Shown here: piece after piece, positions 16,701-25,873 of the stretch
Position numbering within the stretch: the stretch's first letter is position 1
Layout of the letters: the number at the start of each line of letters is the position of its first letter
Assembly (NCBI GenBank): GCA_009731375.1
Contig: BJOX01000073.1
Coordinates: 544,113 to 578,801 of the forward strand
Reading direction: 5' to 3'
Origin: Paulinella micropora
Taxonomy: Eukaryota > Cercozoa > Imbricatea > Euglyphida
DNA: 34,689 nucleotides
Translations under genes and position numbers: made by a program
Notes under the pieces: model-generated
Seen by the model: the letters and a program-made list of their open reading frames with translations, nothing else
Database searches by the model: none
Told to the model about the DNA's origin: nothing

Positions 16701-19596
16701 ACACCAGTCCTCCGTCTTTCGGGTCTTTGTAAATGAGATCTTTGAGCGCATGAAACGCTTGCAAAGCCTCTTCGTCCCACTTCTCAAAGTCTCCAAAATC
16801 TATCATTTTCTCCACTTTAGCCCGTGTTGCACCCCAATCGGGTATAAACTGGCTATAGTATTGCGCCATCGCAAGGAATGAGTGCAATTCAGTGCGGTTC
16901 TTCGGTATCGGTCGATTCATAATCTCCTCCCTCTTCTCTTTGGATATCGAGACTCGATTATGGGAGATCTCGTACCCTAAGTATGTCACACTCGTCTTGG
17001 CAAGTTGACACTTCTTTAGATTGCACTTCAGGCCAAAAGCTCCGATGCGCCTGAATATATCGGACAAATGATCGATATGCTCCTCCATTGTGTTAGAGTA
17101 TACGATAATGTCATCGATATAGCAAAATGCATATTCTCCCGCCTTCTGTCCCCGCCTTCTCATAAAGCCACCGTCAGACAAATCATCGTACTGACTGCTC
17201 AACATCTTCTGCATCGCCTTCTGGAAAAGTCCTGGGGCTTGCTTGAGGCCCATCGGAAGCACTTTCCATTGGTATATTTCCATACCCACCACAAACGCCG
17301 TCAGCCATCTGGACTTTTCCTCCAGTGGTATCTGCCAGAAGCCATTCTTAAGGTCAATGACCGAATAGAATTTTGCATTCCGCAGTACTCTCCTTCCTTC
17401 TTCTAATGTCGGGAGAGGATTTCTCTCTTCCTCCAGCACCTTGTTAACACGAGCATAGTTAACTGTCAGGCGCCATTCTCCTCCTGGCTTCGGCACTATT
17501 CTCGGTTGTGAGACTATTGAGGATGTTGATCTCTCAATAAAGTCCTCATTGAGCAGCTGTCTTGCTAGCTCCTCCGCTATCTTCGCCTCATGTATACTCA
17601 AATTCGCCCTTCGTGGTGCCGGTGACGGCTCCGCACCCGGTATTTTGTAAATAACCGCAGTGAAATCTTCAGGCTTGACACCACCTGCATGTGGAGGGTC
17701 AAAAATTTCCTTGTTCGCCTCTAATTTGGCTTTTAAAAGCTCCTTCTCCTTCTCCGTGCCTACTCCTTCTTCCAATATTTTCCGCGCCGCCTCTTGAAAA
17801 TCTTCATCAGACATCTGCTTATGTTGCTTGAGGGGTTCTCTGTCCTCCTCCAAGCCTAAGTCCTCTTCCGAGACATCATCTAGGCCCGTCTTTTCATACG
17901 TGACCGTGTCCGGCTCATCATCTTTACCGAGCTCCACCAGCATGTCAATGAGTCTCGCGTATTGCAAAGGAGCTTTACGGGTGTAAAAACCATCAAAGCA
18001 TGTGAATGCTTGCGGTATCAATTTCAACTTGTCGAGGTCTCTGAGCTTCCGCTTGTATGCACTGCTCTGCTCACGAGTTCCCATACGACAAGCCACCACT
18101 AGCTGTTGCTTGCGAGAGGGTACCGGTATAGGATGATCAATAAGCCGGTCCCTTATTTCCTGCGCCCATATCGCCTTCTCATTATATGGCAGGATAATAG
18201 TATACGGCTTATTATTTTCGAATAAAGTCCGTAAGCATTTCTTCACTTCAGACAGTGAACGCGGCCACGTGGGCTCGTCACCCCAGAAATCAGTAATAAA
18301 ACTTTTAATAGTTTCTGGTGGAGTATCCGGGATTCGCCCCGTTCTCCTTGGTACAAACGCCTCCCTTTTTTCTTCTCCTACTTTCGCATGGAAACAGTAT
18401 CCGTTAGTAATATGGACATCTGTTCCTACTCCTTCCGCGAATCTCGCCAACGACGGGCTTCTTTGTGCGACACATATAATCTCCTCCTTTCGCTTCTCGA
18501 TTAAGTCATCAATAGACTTTTTGTCCCAATGGCATGTCGGAACTGTGACAGTGCACACTTGGGATTCCCAATTGTCGGTCCAGGACAGTTCATCCGGTCT
18601 TACGACATGGGGGTGAACGTACACCTCAAGTGCCTCATGTGCGATGGCCATCTTTTTGTGATCCGTCGCTAGACTCAGCTCATAAGCCTCATAAGAGTCA
18701 GTAGCGTTGAAGGGATCAATATCGTTCTCTTCTCCTCTTTTTACTCCATATATCACTCGCCGTGCGGCGCAATCAATCACAGCCCCCATCGTAGCCAATT
18801 GGTCATACGATAGTAATATTGACCCGTGGTAACCGGGGACGACATAGAGGTCCATACGGTATACTCGTGCGGATTTCAATTTAAAGGTCAGTGTGATGAT
18901 TCCCGTGATATCCGTCCGGCTGCTCACTCCTTTGAGAGTGCCCGTTGACTTTTTCATATTTCCGTCCACCCAGTCCCGGTATCGATTAAAAAACTTCCGG
19001 CCGACAATATTAATATTCGCCATCGTATCATTACCAACTTTTAATATTGTCTTCAATGTTTCACAATAAAGTTCCGTATAACACAGAGCATCGGGCCTGT
19101 GTATATTGGCTGCGAGAACAAGAACTTTACGTTCCAAATTTTGGAGTCTTGTCTCTAAGTTTTTCAACTCCTCCTTCTTCTCCTCCTGCTTCACCTCATT
19201 AACATTTTTATTATTCTGCGGTACTGGTGCGTTTACTATTTGAGCGACATTGTCTTGTGGTACTTGAGTACACACATTGTCTTTTTGCTCGCCACCCGCC
19301 GCGACCGTAGACATTGAGTCTGTTCGTGGTTGTTTGCTTGGCCGAGGCGATACGTCTGCCATTGGCCTCCTCGCCTCCATCGCAAGTCTCGCCTTCCTAT
19401 TTGCATCAGTTATCATTGGTAACCGTGCTGTATGAACGGGTATGAGACTACCTTGGGGCTGCAGTCTCTGTGTACCCACATCTTTGTTTTCACATAGAGG
19501 AAGCGTTGGCCCAGTCTGCACAACAGCATTAGAAAGCACTGTGACTTTAGGGTTAAACTTCACAGTCTTCTCCTTCCTCTCTTCTTCCCCCTCCAG
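13783..19596 (-). CDS. pol: Gypsy pol polyprotein (protease-RT-RNase H-integrase)
   Basis: About 1,937 codons, in frame with gag and separated from it only by the UGA at 19599. Residues are counted from GTG 19563. Order: a coiled-coil-like segment (about 125-152); a retropepsin-like domain with DTMAN (D179) and SILLSYDQL; a long linker; RT with SVIDLKNGFWQIPL, LPMGLKQAPGLFQ and YIDD at 815-818; RNase H with VVDTDASKFAIG (D967), TRQREALAV, TDHHNLLWL and ADSLSR; integrase with a zinc module (HPGRQRTH...CIPC), D1355, D1415 and E1451 (35 residues between the last two); a GPY/F module (WKGPY at 1596); then a C-terminal extension of about 325 residues without a recognisable chromodomain. There is no early ATG, consistent with expression by readthrough from gag. 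Apparently intact. Confidence 0.93.
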   Translation of the reverse strand: MEGEEERKEKTVKFNPKVTVLSNAVVQTGPTLPLCENKDVGTQRLQPQGSLIPVHTARLPMITDANRKARLAMEARRPMADVSPRPSKQPRTDSMSTVAAGGEQKDNVCTQVPQDNVAQIVNAPVPQNNKNVNEVKQEEKKEELKNLETRLQNLERKVLVLAANIHRPDALCYTELYCETLKTILKVGNDTMANINIVGRKFFNRYRDWVDGNMKKSTGTLKGVSSRTDITGIITLTFKLKSARVYRMDLYVVPGYHGSILLSYDQLATMGAVIDCAARRVIYGVKRGEENDIDPFNATDSYEAYELSLATDHKKMAIAHEALEVYVHPHVVRPDELSWTDNWESQVCTVTVPTCHWDKKSIDDLIEKRKEEIICVAQRSPSLARFAEGVGTDVHITNGYCFHAKVGEEKREAFVPRRTGRIPDTPPETIKSFITDFWGDEPTWPRSLSEVKKCLRTLFENNKPYTIILPYNEKAIWAQEIRDRLIDHPIPVPSRKQQLVVACRMGTREQSSAYKRKLRDLDKLKLIPQAFTCFDGFYTRKAPLQYARLIDMLVELGKDDEPDTVTYEKTGLDDVSEEDLGLEEDREPLKQHKQMSDEDFQEAARKILEEGVGTEKEKELLKAKLEANKEIFDPPHAGGVKPEDFTAVIYKIPGAEPSPAPRRANLSIHEAKIAEELARQLLNEDFIERSTSSIVSQPRIVPKPGGEWRLTVNYARVNKVLEEERNPLPTLEEGRRVLRNAKFYSVIDLKNGFWQIPLEEKSRWLTAFVVGMEIYQWKVLPMGLKQAPGLFQKAMQKMLSSQYDDLSDGGFMRRRGQKAGEYAFCYIDDIIVYSNTMEEHIDHLSDIFRRIGAFGLKCNLKKCQLAKTSVTYLGYEISHNRVSISKEKREEIMNRPIPKNRTELHSFLAMAQYYSQFIPDWGATRAKVEKMIDFGDFEKWDEEALQAFHALKDLIYKDPKDGGLVLTMPDFTKQFVVDTDASKFAIGAVLQQEDEEKKLRPIMFISRKLCAAERNYCTRQREALAVVWALKRLREYLWGGPQFTVRTDHHNLLWLMNHEQTGRLARWQAFLSCFDFTMVHLPGKRNVVADSLSRLEFNSEVSALVSTVEMEDLSTDKVYEVSHIEAMEMASGVRYDRTGLRYSPQGPDHGICCELHTQEDAEWSYEVYENAKANIREEEETQEVYAEPPQERRSDLDDDPERIGVRLEDGTIHIASPTAWRQQQAQDPEFKELIQLYQNPDELRMTKAIKDQMKEMGWRDGLLWYKGLHGRYASQPDKWTLWVPESLRRFIFVAAHNCPLLAHPGRQRTHMFVARRFWWKKMKEEIDQAVDACIPCKINKTPLKANFGLIGEFPLHAGMFEFIHIDHVGPFPESKDGYKYLLTAIDRATNYVWIIPVKDVTGKTTAEALIDRIISQIGVPRKICSDRGSDFNNEVIDKLSKYYGMKWQYVTAYNPRANGKIERVHRPLKASLKMYCTKKENQRAWVEAAPSFAFAMNCLPSTALGGSKSSISPYQLVYGREPDIPTSLLHPKDTWADADELFGMRLRVKMEAEQIVRAHREAERRKTDAEGVRQAHLDQIKFQVGDIVLLYHPQVPKGVSSKLFTHWKGPYQIMEQTGPLNYKIRGRGKVQIVNVRRLIQYDPFLLEDESVEEALKRMKDDFKEVPPIQKEAGIDQEDAYRAPIAEKEESEVDSKEKTDRISAVGTQSKSPREHSGKKEKITEAQLRRARNDLINDQPRKAMRSMRSKDVHQEEEGTDTDPNAGNVEIVHERWKEGDAIATIAWVKNVFYLMRPAEQHVADDTLSDLYLMRVVAVPRQMRVTRTLKISSAAKIVQPILQFWRSMDPVEDPKARHYLPVYKDAKSLETWDDTITPRDKDYTAWTIQTLPRGVLDVPFELSLGGIPNKIWDILEQSKFDLTFVGGPPPGKEIRARRRRQ

Positions 19597-19599
19597 TCA
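19597..19599 (-). promoter_or_regulatory. UGA between gag and pol, possible readthrough stop
   Basis: The minus strand reads GAA TGA CTG GAG GGG GAA. Gag and pol are in the same frame with no other stop. UGA followed by C, and a purine-rich stretch after it, is a leaky context known from viral readthrough stops. The alternative is one CGA-to-TGA mutation in a single gag-pol ORF. Confidence 0.6.
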
Positions 19600-21996
19600 T
19601 TCCACCACCTCGAAACGATTACCTTGAGTAGTGTCCGGGTGGGATGACGTATCGGTCTCCGAGGCAGTGTTGTAGGCCTGAGCTCGACCGAAATTTGGGT
19701 TGGAGCTTGCCCACGAGCCTCCTCCTCCCCTTGGTGGGGGGGCTGGAGCTCGAACAGCTCTCCCTCCATAAGGGGTATATCCCCGATCTCCTCCTCTTCC
19801 TCTCTGAGGGGTTCCTTGCCACCTCGAGGCTCCTCTCCATGTTCCTCCTCGTCCTCCTCCTGCTCCTCCTCCTCGTCCTCCTGCTCCTGCTCCTCCTTCT
19901 CGTCCTCTTTGAGAGGCCTTTAAGTTCTTTTGTCTCTCCCTTTCCTCCTTCTTCTCCTTCATCCTCTTCATGTAGGTAATGATTGCCTCTCGTAACTCCT
20001 CATCATCACACATATTGGCATACCAACCTTCGTTCACAGCGGCAATCTGAAGCATATTGAAAAGGCCCGGTTCCTTGCCTTCCGTCCTGCTCAGAAAATT
20101 TGCCCTTGCTGTTGGGTTCTGCCTATCATGATTGAAAGAGCAGTCTCTGTTCTCCATCTGTGCCTTACACTGCAAGCCCGCGAACCACCTCCAACATGCG
20201 GTCTTCAGGTCTGGCTCTCTCTGTCTCTTCCAACCGGCAACTCTGTTTGTGTACGTGGCTTGTGCGCCAACAGGTACACCGCCTGCCTGTGCCGTATGTG
20301 CCTCCGTGAGCGAGTCCATGTTTGAGCATGCACTCATCACTTCTTGAAACAGTGCTGACGGAGCAACGCTTTGAACCGTATTTTCGAACACGTGTGTCTC
20401 GAGGAAGTTCTTGGACTTCACTGAGCTAAACGTCGAGCATTGTTGTATGAGCTGAGTAAGCTTACTCGGGTTAACTGTGTGTAACGCCGAAAAGAAATAG
20501 AGGATGATCGACTTGCGGCCATAGAATAGCCCATAGGAGGAAACTACCTCCGTAAGGGTCGCCGCCAAGCCAACAGCACTCCTCAAACTCATCGCCACTG
20601 TCTCAAAGATTTCAAATCCTATGAGAGTACCAGTGCAGAGATGCTGGTATCCATGAGATTGAAAATATGAAATGAGTGTGGCCACCGCCAGTTCACACTG
20701 AGCGTCTAGGCCTGTTGCATTGTTTCTCTTAATCTCCTCCTTCTTTCTCAAAAACTTGTACTGTGTCAGATCAAATCCCTCCGAGACTAGAGATTGGTCA
20801 AAAACAGTAACAAGGGCCTCGTATTCCTGCGTTTCGTCGCAAGGAAAAGCCTTCATGCAGGCATTGATCTCTTTGAGCTTGCTCAAAAGCGAAGCATCAG
20901 AGTCTTTGTCTGAGCTCGTCTTGGCATATAGCATGAGACTTGCCACTCCTCCTTTCTTCCCCTTGAAGGCATTTATGATGTTCTGTCTGTCCTTCTTCTC
21001 CGTGTTTGTGACCACCACCGTAGTTGAGCCCGAGGGTGCAGGGGCTGGTGGGGCAGGAGCTGGTGGGGTCAAATATGTCGGAGGGTGTGTCTTTGCACCA
21101 CTCACTTTTGCTTTCATTCTTTCCAGTCTCATCGTCTTCTCGAACTCCTCATTCTCTTTCGCCTTCTTCTTCTCAGATATCACCAGCTTTTGAGCATGAG
21201 TGATAAAGGCCACCAATTCAGAAGCAGATCTGAGAAAATTATATTTCTCCACATATTGGTCAACACCTGCTTTGTTGGCGACCGGTGGTGCGTTACTAAG
21301 TGATTTAAGGACAGAGTGATCCTTGGTAGGAATCCATCTCTTCCATGCCTCCTTGTGCAGTAACGCACCCATCAACAGTCTGATCTTGGTCAGAACTCTG
21401 TCGGTCTTCTCTAACTCATCAATCACAGGATGAGTTTCTCCTGCTGCCTTAATGCTTTTTTCCATCTCTGCCTTCCCCTCCTCCAAGGCCTTTATTTCCA
21501 TTGTAAAAAAATGAAATATGCCACTCGAGTTTTTCGAACCCAGATTGGTCTTCATTTTTGTTACATCGACTGCCTCCTGACCAGTCGCGAGGAATCTGGC
21601 CGTTGCTCTTGGGTTTGTGTACTGGAGGTAACCCTCACATCGTGGGCCGTATGTACGTTCCCAAATCAGGGTTTGAGTGTACACCCCAAAGATAGCATCG
21701 AGTAATTCAAGGTGGGTGTGTGTGTCCCCAAACTTGATATGCTGTATCTTCTTTCTCTCTTCTGGATCAGAGACCAGTTTGCCGAGGAGCTGTGCTGTGT
21801 TTGATAATAGGATATAGACATCCTTTTTAGCACGACTTTTCTCTCTTCTTTGATCCTGAGGGATCCACACATAGGTATCCTTCTCTACCCCCATCTTGTT
21901 ATCAAACTCTTCTTTAGTGAGGTCATAGTGGTCTTGCACCCACTGTTGTTCCTCCACTGTGATCTCCTCTCCATCACTATGAATCAAGTCGATCAT
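19597..21996 (-). CDS. gag: Gypsy Gag, long form with CCCH finger and RGG tail
   Basis: 799 codons from ATG 21996 (MIDLIHSDGEEITVEEQQW). The N-terminal two thirds are mainly helical, with charged segments and a Pro/Ala linker (PPAPAPPAPAPSG). Cys601, Cys610, Cys619 and His623 form C-X8-C-X8-C-X3-H, a CCCH-like finger with a wider second spacing, instead of the CCHC knuckle usual in Gypsy Gag. A Lys/Glu-rich helix follows, then an Arg-Gly-rich tail (RGREGGAGAGGRGGG, TPQRGRGGDRG), a typical RNA-binding feature. It probably forms the particle and packages RNA. The length is large for the family. The frame is open upstream of the ATG as far as UGA 22110. Confidence 0.88.
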   Translation of the reverse strand: MIDLIHSDGEEITVEEQQWVQDHYDLTKEEFDNKMGVEKDTYVWIPQDQRREKSRAKKDVYILLSNTAQLLGKLVSDPEERKKIQHIKFGDTHTHLELLDAIFGVYTQTLIWERTYGPRCEGYLQYTNPRATARFLATGQEAVDVTKMKTNLGSKNSSGIFHFFTMEIKALEEGKAEMEKSIKAAGETHPVIDELEKTDRVLTKIRLLMGALLHKEAWKRWIPTKDHSVLKSLSNAPPVANKAGVDQYVEKYNFLRSASELVAFITHAQKLVISEKKKAKENEEFEKTMRLERMKAKVSGAKTHPPTYLTPPAPAPPAPAPSGSTTVVVTNTEKKDRQNIINAFKGKKGGVASLMLYAKTSSDKDSDASLLSKLKEINACMKAFPCDETQEYEALVTVFDQSLVSEGFDLTQYKFLRKKEEIKRNNATGLDAQCELAVATLISYFQSHGYQHLCTGTLIGFEIFETVAMSLRSAVGLAATLTEVVSSYGLFYGRKSIILYFFSALHTVNPSKLTQLIQQCSTFSSVKSKNFLETHVFENTVQSVAPSALFQEVMSACSNMDSLTEAHTAQAGGVPVGAQATYTNRVAGWKRQREPDLKTACWRWFAGLQCKAQMENRDCSFNHDRQNPTARANFLSRTEGKEPGLFNMLQIAAVNEGWYANMCDDEELREAIITYMKRMKEKKEERERQKNLKASQRGREGGAGAGGRGGGAGGGRGGTWRGASRWQGTPQRGRGGDRGYTPYGGRAVRAPAPPPRGGGGSWASSNPNFGRAQAYNTASETDTSSHPDTTQGNRFEVVE

Positions 21997-22107
21997 TTTT
22001 CGTCCTCCTCCTCCCGTGTAGGCAGGTGGTAAGGGATTACCATATGCTCCTCCTCCTCCCGTCTCTTCTTGTTCAAATCCTCCTTCATCTTCGTCTCCTC
22101 CATATCT

Positions 22108-22290
22108 TCAGCCCTCTTCTACTCCTCCTCCTACTCCTCCTCCTACTCCTTCATCTCCTCCTCCTCCTTCATTCAATCCTCCTCCTCCTCCTTCATTCAA
22201 TCCTCTTCCTCCTCCTCCTCCTGCTTCTTCTTCTTCTCTTCTTTGATCTGCCTCCGAGAATTCACTCACTTCGGCGATCTCTGTCGACAT
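22108..22290 (-). CDS. Short Gly/Glu-rich ORF in frame upstream of Gypsy gag
   Basis: 60 codons from ATG 22290: MSTEIAEVSEFSEADQRREE and then Gly-rich repeats encoded by GGA/GGT units. It ends in UGA at 22110, but the same frame stays open after it (RYGGDEDEGGFEQEETGGGG...) into the gag ATG at 21996. It therefore looks like the true N-terminus of Gag cut by one stop, or a separate leader peptide. The GGA repeats are prone to length change. Confidence 0.5.
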   Translation of the reverse strand: MSTEIAEVSEFSEADQRREEEEAGGGGGRGLNEGGGGGLNEGGGGDEGVGGGVGGGVEEG

Positions 22291-23303
22291 GATGTCGTAG
22301 TAGTGATCAACAGGAGGACAGTGTCAGCTCCTATGTTTGGTTTTTGTTCGTTTGTGTTCTGTTCCTCCTTCAGTCGATTGACTAGTGAAGAGAGAAACTA
22401 ATAGAGAGGGTAGGATAAGATTCCCTGTCCTCTATGAAACACTGTTTGTATGTTTGTTTTTGTTTGAGAAAAATAGTCTTTGAGACTTTCTCCGATTTCT
22501 TGTTCTCCTTACTCAGATTACTTTCTCCTCCTTCTTTTCTATATTGTATCTAGTATGAGGCACTTGGACCTACACACAGATAGTAATAGAGAAGCTAGAA
22601 AAGCTCTCCTTGAGAAGTCGACAGTCGGTCGGATAGGTTCTCAGACCTACCTTTAGAAAACGATCAGAGATTTGCAAAAATACTCTGACGTATGTGTGAG
22701 ATAATGCAGATAAATGCACAAACTAGAAGGGTAGAGTGTTGTGCTCCTGTCCCTATGCTTGTTTGTGTTTTGTGTGTGTTCCTTCACTCTTCTGTCCACC
22801 TCCTTCTTCTTGGTCTCTGTGTGAGAACAGCAAGAACGACAGAGAGTTTGTATCTGATGTCTCCTTGTGAGCACACAGATACTGATTGGGCTAGAGGGTA
22901 CGAGACACCTGCTTGAGACCAATCAAATTATTTGTTTTGTGAAAGAGTTATGAGGGAGCTGTGTTGGAGTATTTGTTTTCGTCTGACGTCCCCGTGTGAG
23001 ACAGGTCAGTGAAAATTCACTCTGTTGCCTGTGTGGCAAAGCAGAAAGAAATCACCCTAGTGATGTGGACTCCAAATGTAATGCCCCCAACGATAGCTCG
23101 TAAAAAGTCGGTAATACAACCAAACACAGTCCTCAAGAATGAGAATGATGTCTCGTTGTATTAGCTCAGTGAAGCCAAAAAGGAAAACGGCAACAGACCA
23201 GGAATAAAATGGCATCAGGTCCAATCCGGACAAATAATACTGAAAAACAAGCTGGTGCACCTGTCACCAGGAAAAGGTACTTTTTACCGGCTATCCGGGG
23301 GTG
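22291..23303. other. Junction: Gypsy 5' end and outer Copia leader
   Basis: About 1 kb with no convincing coding frame. It should contain the Gypsy 5' leader and LTR (minus strand) and the part of the outer Copia leader just before its gag. I could not place a boundary, a primer site or an LTR. A loose repeat (TCTGATGTCTCCTTGTGAG near 22853 and TCTGACGTCCCCGTGTGAG near 22982) is the only structure noted. Confidence 0.4.
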
Positions 23304-24330
23304 ATGCCTATAACTAGGACAGATAAGAATAAGCAGGGCAGTAAAGGGAAGAGAAAGATGAGGCGACAGAAGAAAGAGGTAGGGAAGGAGAAAAGGAAGT
23401 TGAAATCATCTGATTTCATCAAGAAGAAAAAGCAAAGGCAAAGACGATTAGTCTGAACGCAGGAGGTTCTGACTCCTCTTCTTCTGTTAGTTCTGAAGAA
23501 GAAGAAGAGGAGTCCGAAGCTCATGATTCAGACGAAGAGTCTAGTACTCATGATGAGGATGGAAGTGAGGAGGGAGTAGGGGAAATAGGGTACATCAATC
23601 ACATGTTCAGTATAAATATGATGAAGAGAGAGGAAACGGACGAAGAAGAACCCTCACTCGACAACACCCCACCCACTTTCTCTTTTGAACAACAACCACC
23701 GCCACCCCACACATCAGAACTGAAGGACAAGAAGGAAAAGAGCAACACGCACGCACAAGATATGTCTGCTCCCCCTCGTGTCCCTCGATCTGCTCCTTTT
23801 ATTCCTCTCCTGAAAGACAACCGCTTCGTCAATTCTCTTGACATGGTGGGCGACCCCACACCTCTTGGGGTAATATACAGTATGGAGGAGGGATGGGGGC
23901 TTCGTCGTGTCAAGGGAGGATACAGGAAGGTCCTAATGAAGTCCCGGAATTCTATTTATTTTCACTTACGTGAGGACGATGGACCGTCGCTCAATCTGTG
24001 GGCACACTCCATCAGGGGAAGTGCGACCATTGTTTCAAATTCGAAACAATGTGAAGGGTTTACCACAAACAATGCACGTTGTTCATGGAAACTAGGGGCC
24101 GCCCGGGGCAAAACCAAATCAGGTGGCAAATGTGCCCAGAGGATGGAAAAACGGGGTTGTGATTTTTGTTCCCACCATATCAGCTGTGAGCGAAATAGGG
24201 AAGACTTATTAGCAGTAGTCAGGGCACAGCTGAATGCGGGGGGTACACCATGGCACTCCGGGTTAATGGTGGCCCCTATGGACTGGATTACACGTCAGTG
24301 GATTAGGACAGATGAAATATCCCCCCTGTT
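23304..24330 (+). pseudogene. Outer Copia Gag, N-terminal part (frameshifted)
   Basis: An ATG at 23304 starts a basic segment (MPITRTDKNKQGSKGK, KKKKQRQRR) that meets TGA at 23454. A frame one base back continues with an acidic Ser/Glu segment (GGSDSSSSVSSEEEEEESE), then PPTFSFEQQPPPPH, GDPTPLGVIYS and a Cys/His cluster C-X9-C ... RM ... CDFCSHH (24050-24178). Near 24321 a run of six C marks another frame change. The basic start, acidic patch and zinc-like cluster in this order match the inner Copia's Gag ORF. Likely the Gag nucleic-acid-binding part, no longer translatable as one chain. Confidence 0.65.
24050..24178 (+). other. Cys/His cluster of the outer Copia Gag
   Basis: QCEGFTTNNARC is C-X9-C; QRM follows, then CDFCSHH. 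Same layout as 12503-12387 of the inner Copia. Similar C.G.T...RC...C..H modules occur in other proteins as putative zinc-binding units. Confidence 0.6.
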
Positions 24331-24852
24331 CAGTCTAATTATCTCACGTCATCTTCCTCACACTCATCACCACCTAGACATGTCTCTTCTCATAGCTCTA
24401 GCGCTTCATCATCTTCTTTCACAAGACATACTCTCCCTATTTCAACTGTACAACGTTCTGACTCAAACATTGAAACGAGTAAGAACGTTGAGGCTGCAGT
24501 AGGGGGAAACAACCAAAGAAGAGAGAGAGGTGAGGGGGAGGCGATGACAGACGAAGACGATGACGAAACTATCTCTTATGCTACTCCTCAAAAGTCTTCC
24601 TCTTCTTCCCCTGCATCATCTGTACAACGCTCAAACTCTAAGAAAGAGATGAGTAAGAGCGTTGAGGATGAGGCAGGGGGAGAAGAGGGGGAGAACAAAA
24701 GAGCACGCCCATTGTCTGTTCGTCGTATCACGCATTCCCCTTCACCACGCCTTGCACCTAGCGAGTTGTACGAGGGGTGGGAGAGAGAGTTAGAGAGACC
24801 TTCACCACGCCTTGCACCTAGTGAGAGTACAAGGGGAGGGAGAGAGAGTTAG
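24331..24852 (+). pseudogene. Outer Copia Gag, Ser-rich middle part
   Basis: In a new frame after the C run: Ser/His-rich (SSSSHSSPPRHVSSHSSS), then two loosely repeated segments, TVQRSDSNIETSKNVEAAVGG and SVQRSNSKKEMSKSVEDEAGG, then PSPRLAPSE twice. Ends at TAG 24850-24852 inside a tandem duplication. No known domain. Confidence 0.55.
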
Positions 24853-24857
24853 AGAGA
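24741..24857 (+). repeat. 60 bp tandem duplication
   Basis: TTCACCACGCCTTGCACCTA starts at 24741 and at 24801. The second unit is one base shorter, which moves the reading frame. The frame that continues into the next segment (ELERERIRRDPTIAW) starts within it. Confidence 0.88.
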
Positions 24858-25295
24858 GAAAGGATTAGGAGAGACCCCACGATTGCATGGAGATGGGATG
24901 AGGGGAAGCTGGTGATAACAGGGGGAAACGGAGAGATACCATCTATTGGAGAGATACATAGACTGTTCGGTGCGTTAGCAGAGGGTGCTAGAGAGATAGA
25001 GGTGAGGGATTCTCTTATTACCGGAAGAGACGGGGAAGTTAACGAATTCTATCTTGAATTTTACGTGGATATTGAAAGTTTCGTTGTTTCTATGGGCCAT
25101 AAATGGAACAACCCTTTTGCGAGGGGGCTCGTCGCGGCATTTCCTCATCTCAGAACTCGATTACTGGAATACCGGGAATACTGGCAAAGGATAGGGATAG
25201 AGGGGGAGAACATACGAGATATCCCTCCATCAAGACCTACCACATTGTCCAACCCCACCTCAAACAACCCCCATCTGAGAAAGATTGCGCCATAA
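24853..25295 (+). pseudogene. Outer Copia Gag, C-terminal helical part
   Basis: Frame shifted relative to the previous part. It reads RDPTIAWRWDEGKLVITGG, GEIHRLFGALAEGA, FYLEFYVDIESFVVSMG and LVAAFPHLRTRLLEYREYW, so it is amphipathic and helical, as in a capsid-like domain, but I cannot match it to a family. The inner Copia has nothing clearly similar at this place. Runs into the protease segment with another frame change. Confidence 0.5.
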
Positions 25296-25834
25296 TGATG
25301 CATGAGAGCCAGGGAGATGAGGGAGAGACACCAGAAAAGACTATGGCGGGGATGGTGTGGGTAGACGATAGTGGGGCTAGTGAGTTCCAATCACCCCATA
25401 AGGATGTATTCGTGAGGTTGAAGCATAACCCTCAAAAGTTCAAAATTGCGAAAGGGAGTATTAAGACGGAGTACAAAGGGAAAGTCTTAATGCAACTTTC
25501 TTGAGCAAACGGAGAACCGGTTCAGGTGTATGATTCACACACGACATACAACCCTCATTTGAGTTACGGTTTAGTCGCCACTTCGGCTTGGTTGAAACAA
25601 GGACTGGCGGTAGTCCATCAAAACAACCAAGTGCTTGTGCTCAAGTCCCCAATCCATATCGATGAGGAACAGATTGTAGCTAGGGGCAGATCTTTGCCCA
25701 ACAACCTGTTCGTCTTTGATCCCCCGGGAATGCCCCCTCTAGACCCACATCAACGATACGAACCAGTCCCTCTCGAAAAGCAGAATGTGAAGGTAGAGAA
25801 AGAGGGATCATCGTCCTCTACCGTCACATTCTGA
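25296..25834 (+). pseudogene. Outer Copia aspartic protease
   Basis: VWVDDSGASEF (Asp codon at 25367) is the active site of a retroviral-type protease. VFVRLKHNPQKFKIAKGSI, SYGLVATSAWLKQGL, VVHQNNQVLVLKSPI and LPNNLFVFD follow, similar to the inner Copia's protease region. A TGA at 25502-25504 interrupts the frame once, right after MQLS; the frame is open on both sides. The protease would cut the polyprotein. The single stop probably inactivates this copy. Confidence 0.72.
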
Positions 25835-25873
25835 CTTCCCCCTCGCCGTCCTACACAACCACCAACCCTTCCC

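Noticed and set aside
9376-25504. Alternative genetic code to explain the lone stops
   Set aside because: All three stop codons are involved, and TAA, TAG and TGA also end frames where domains finish; mutation or readthrough is simpler.
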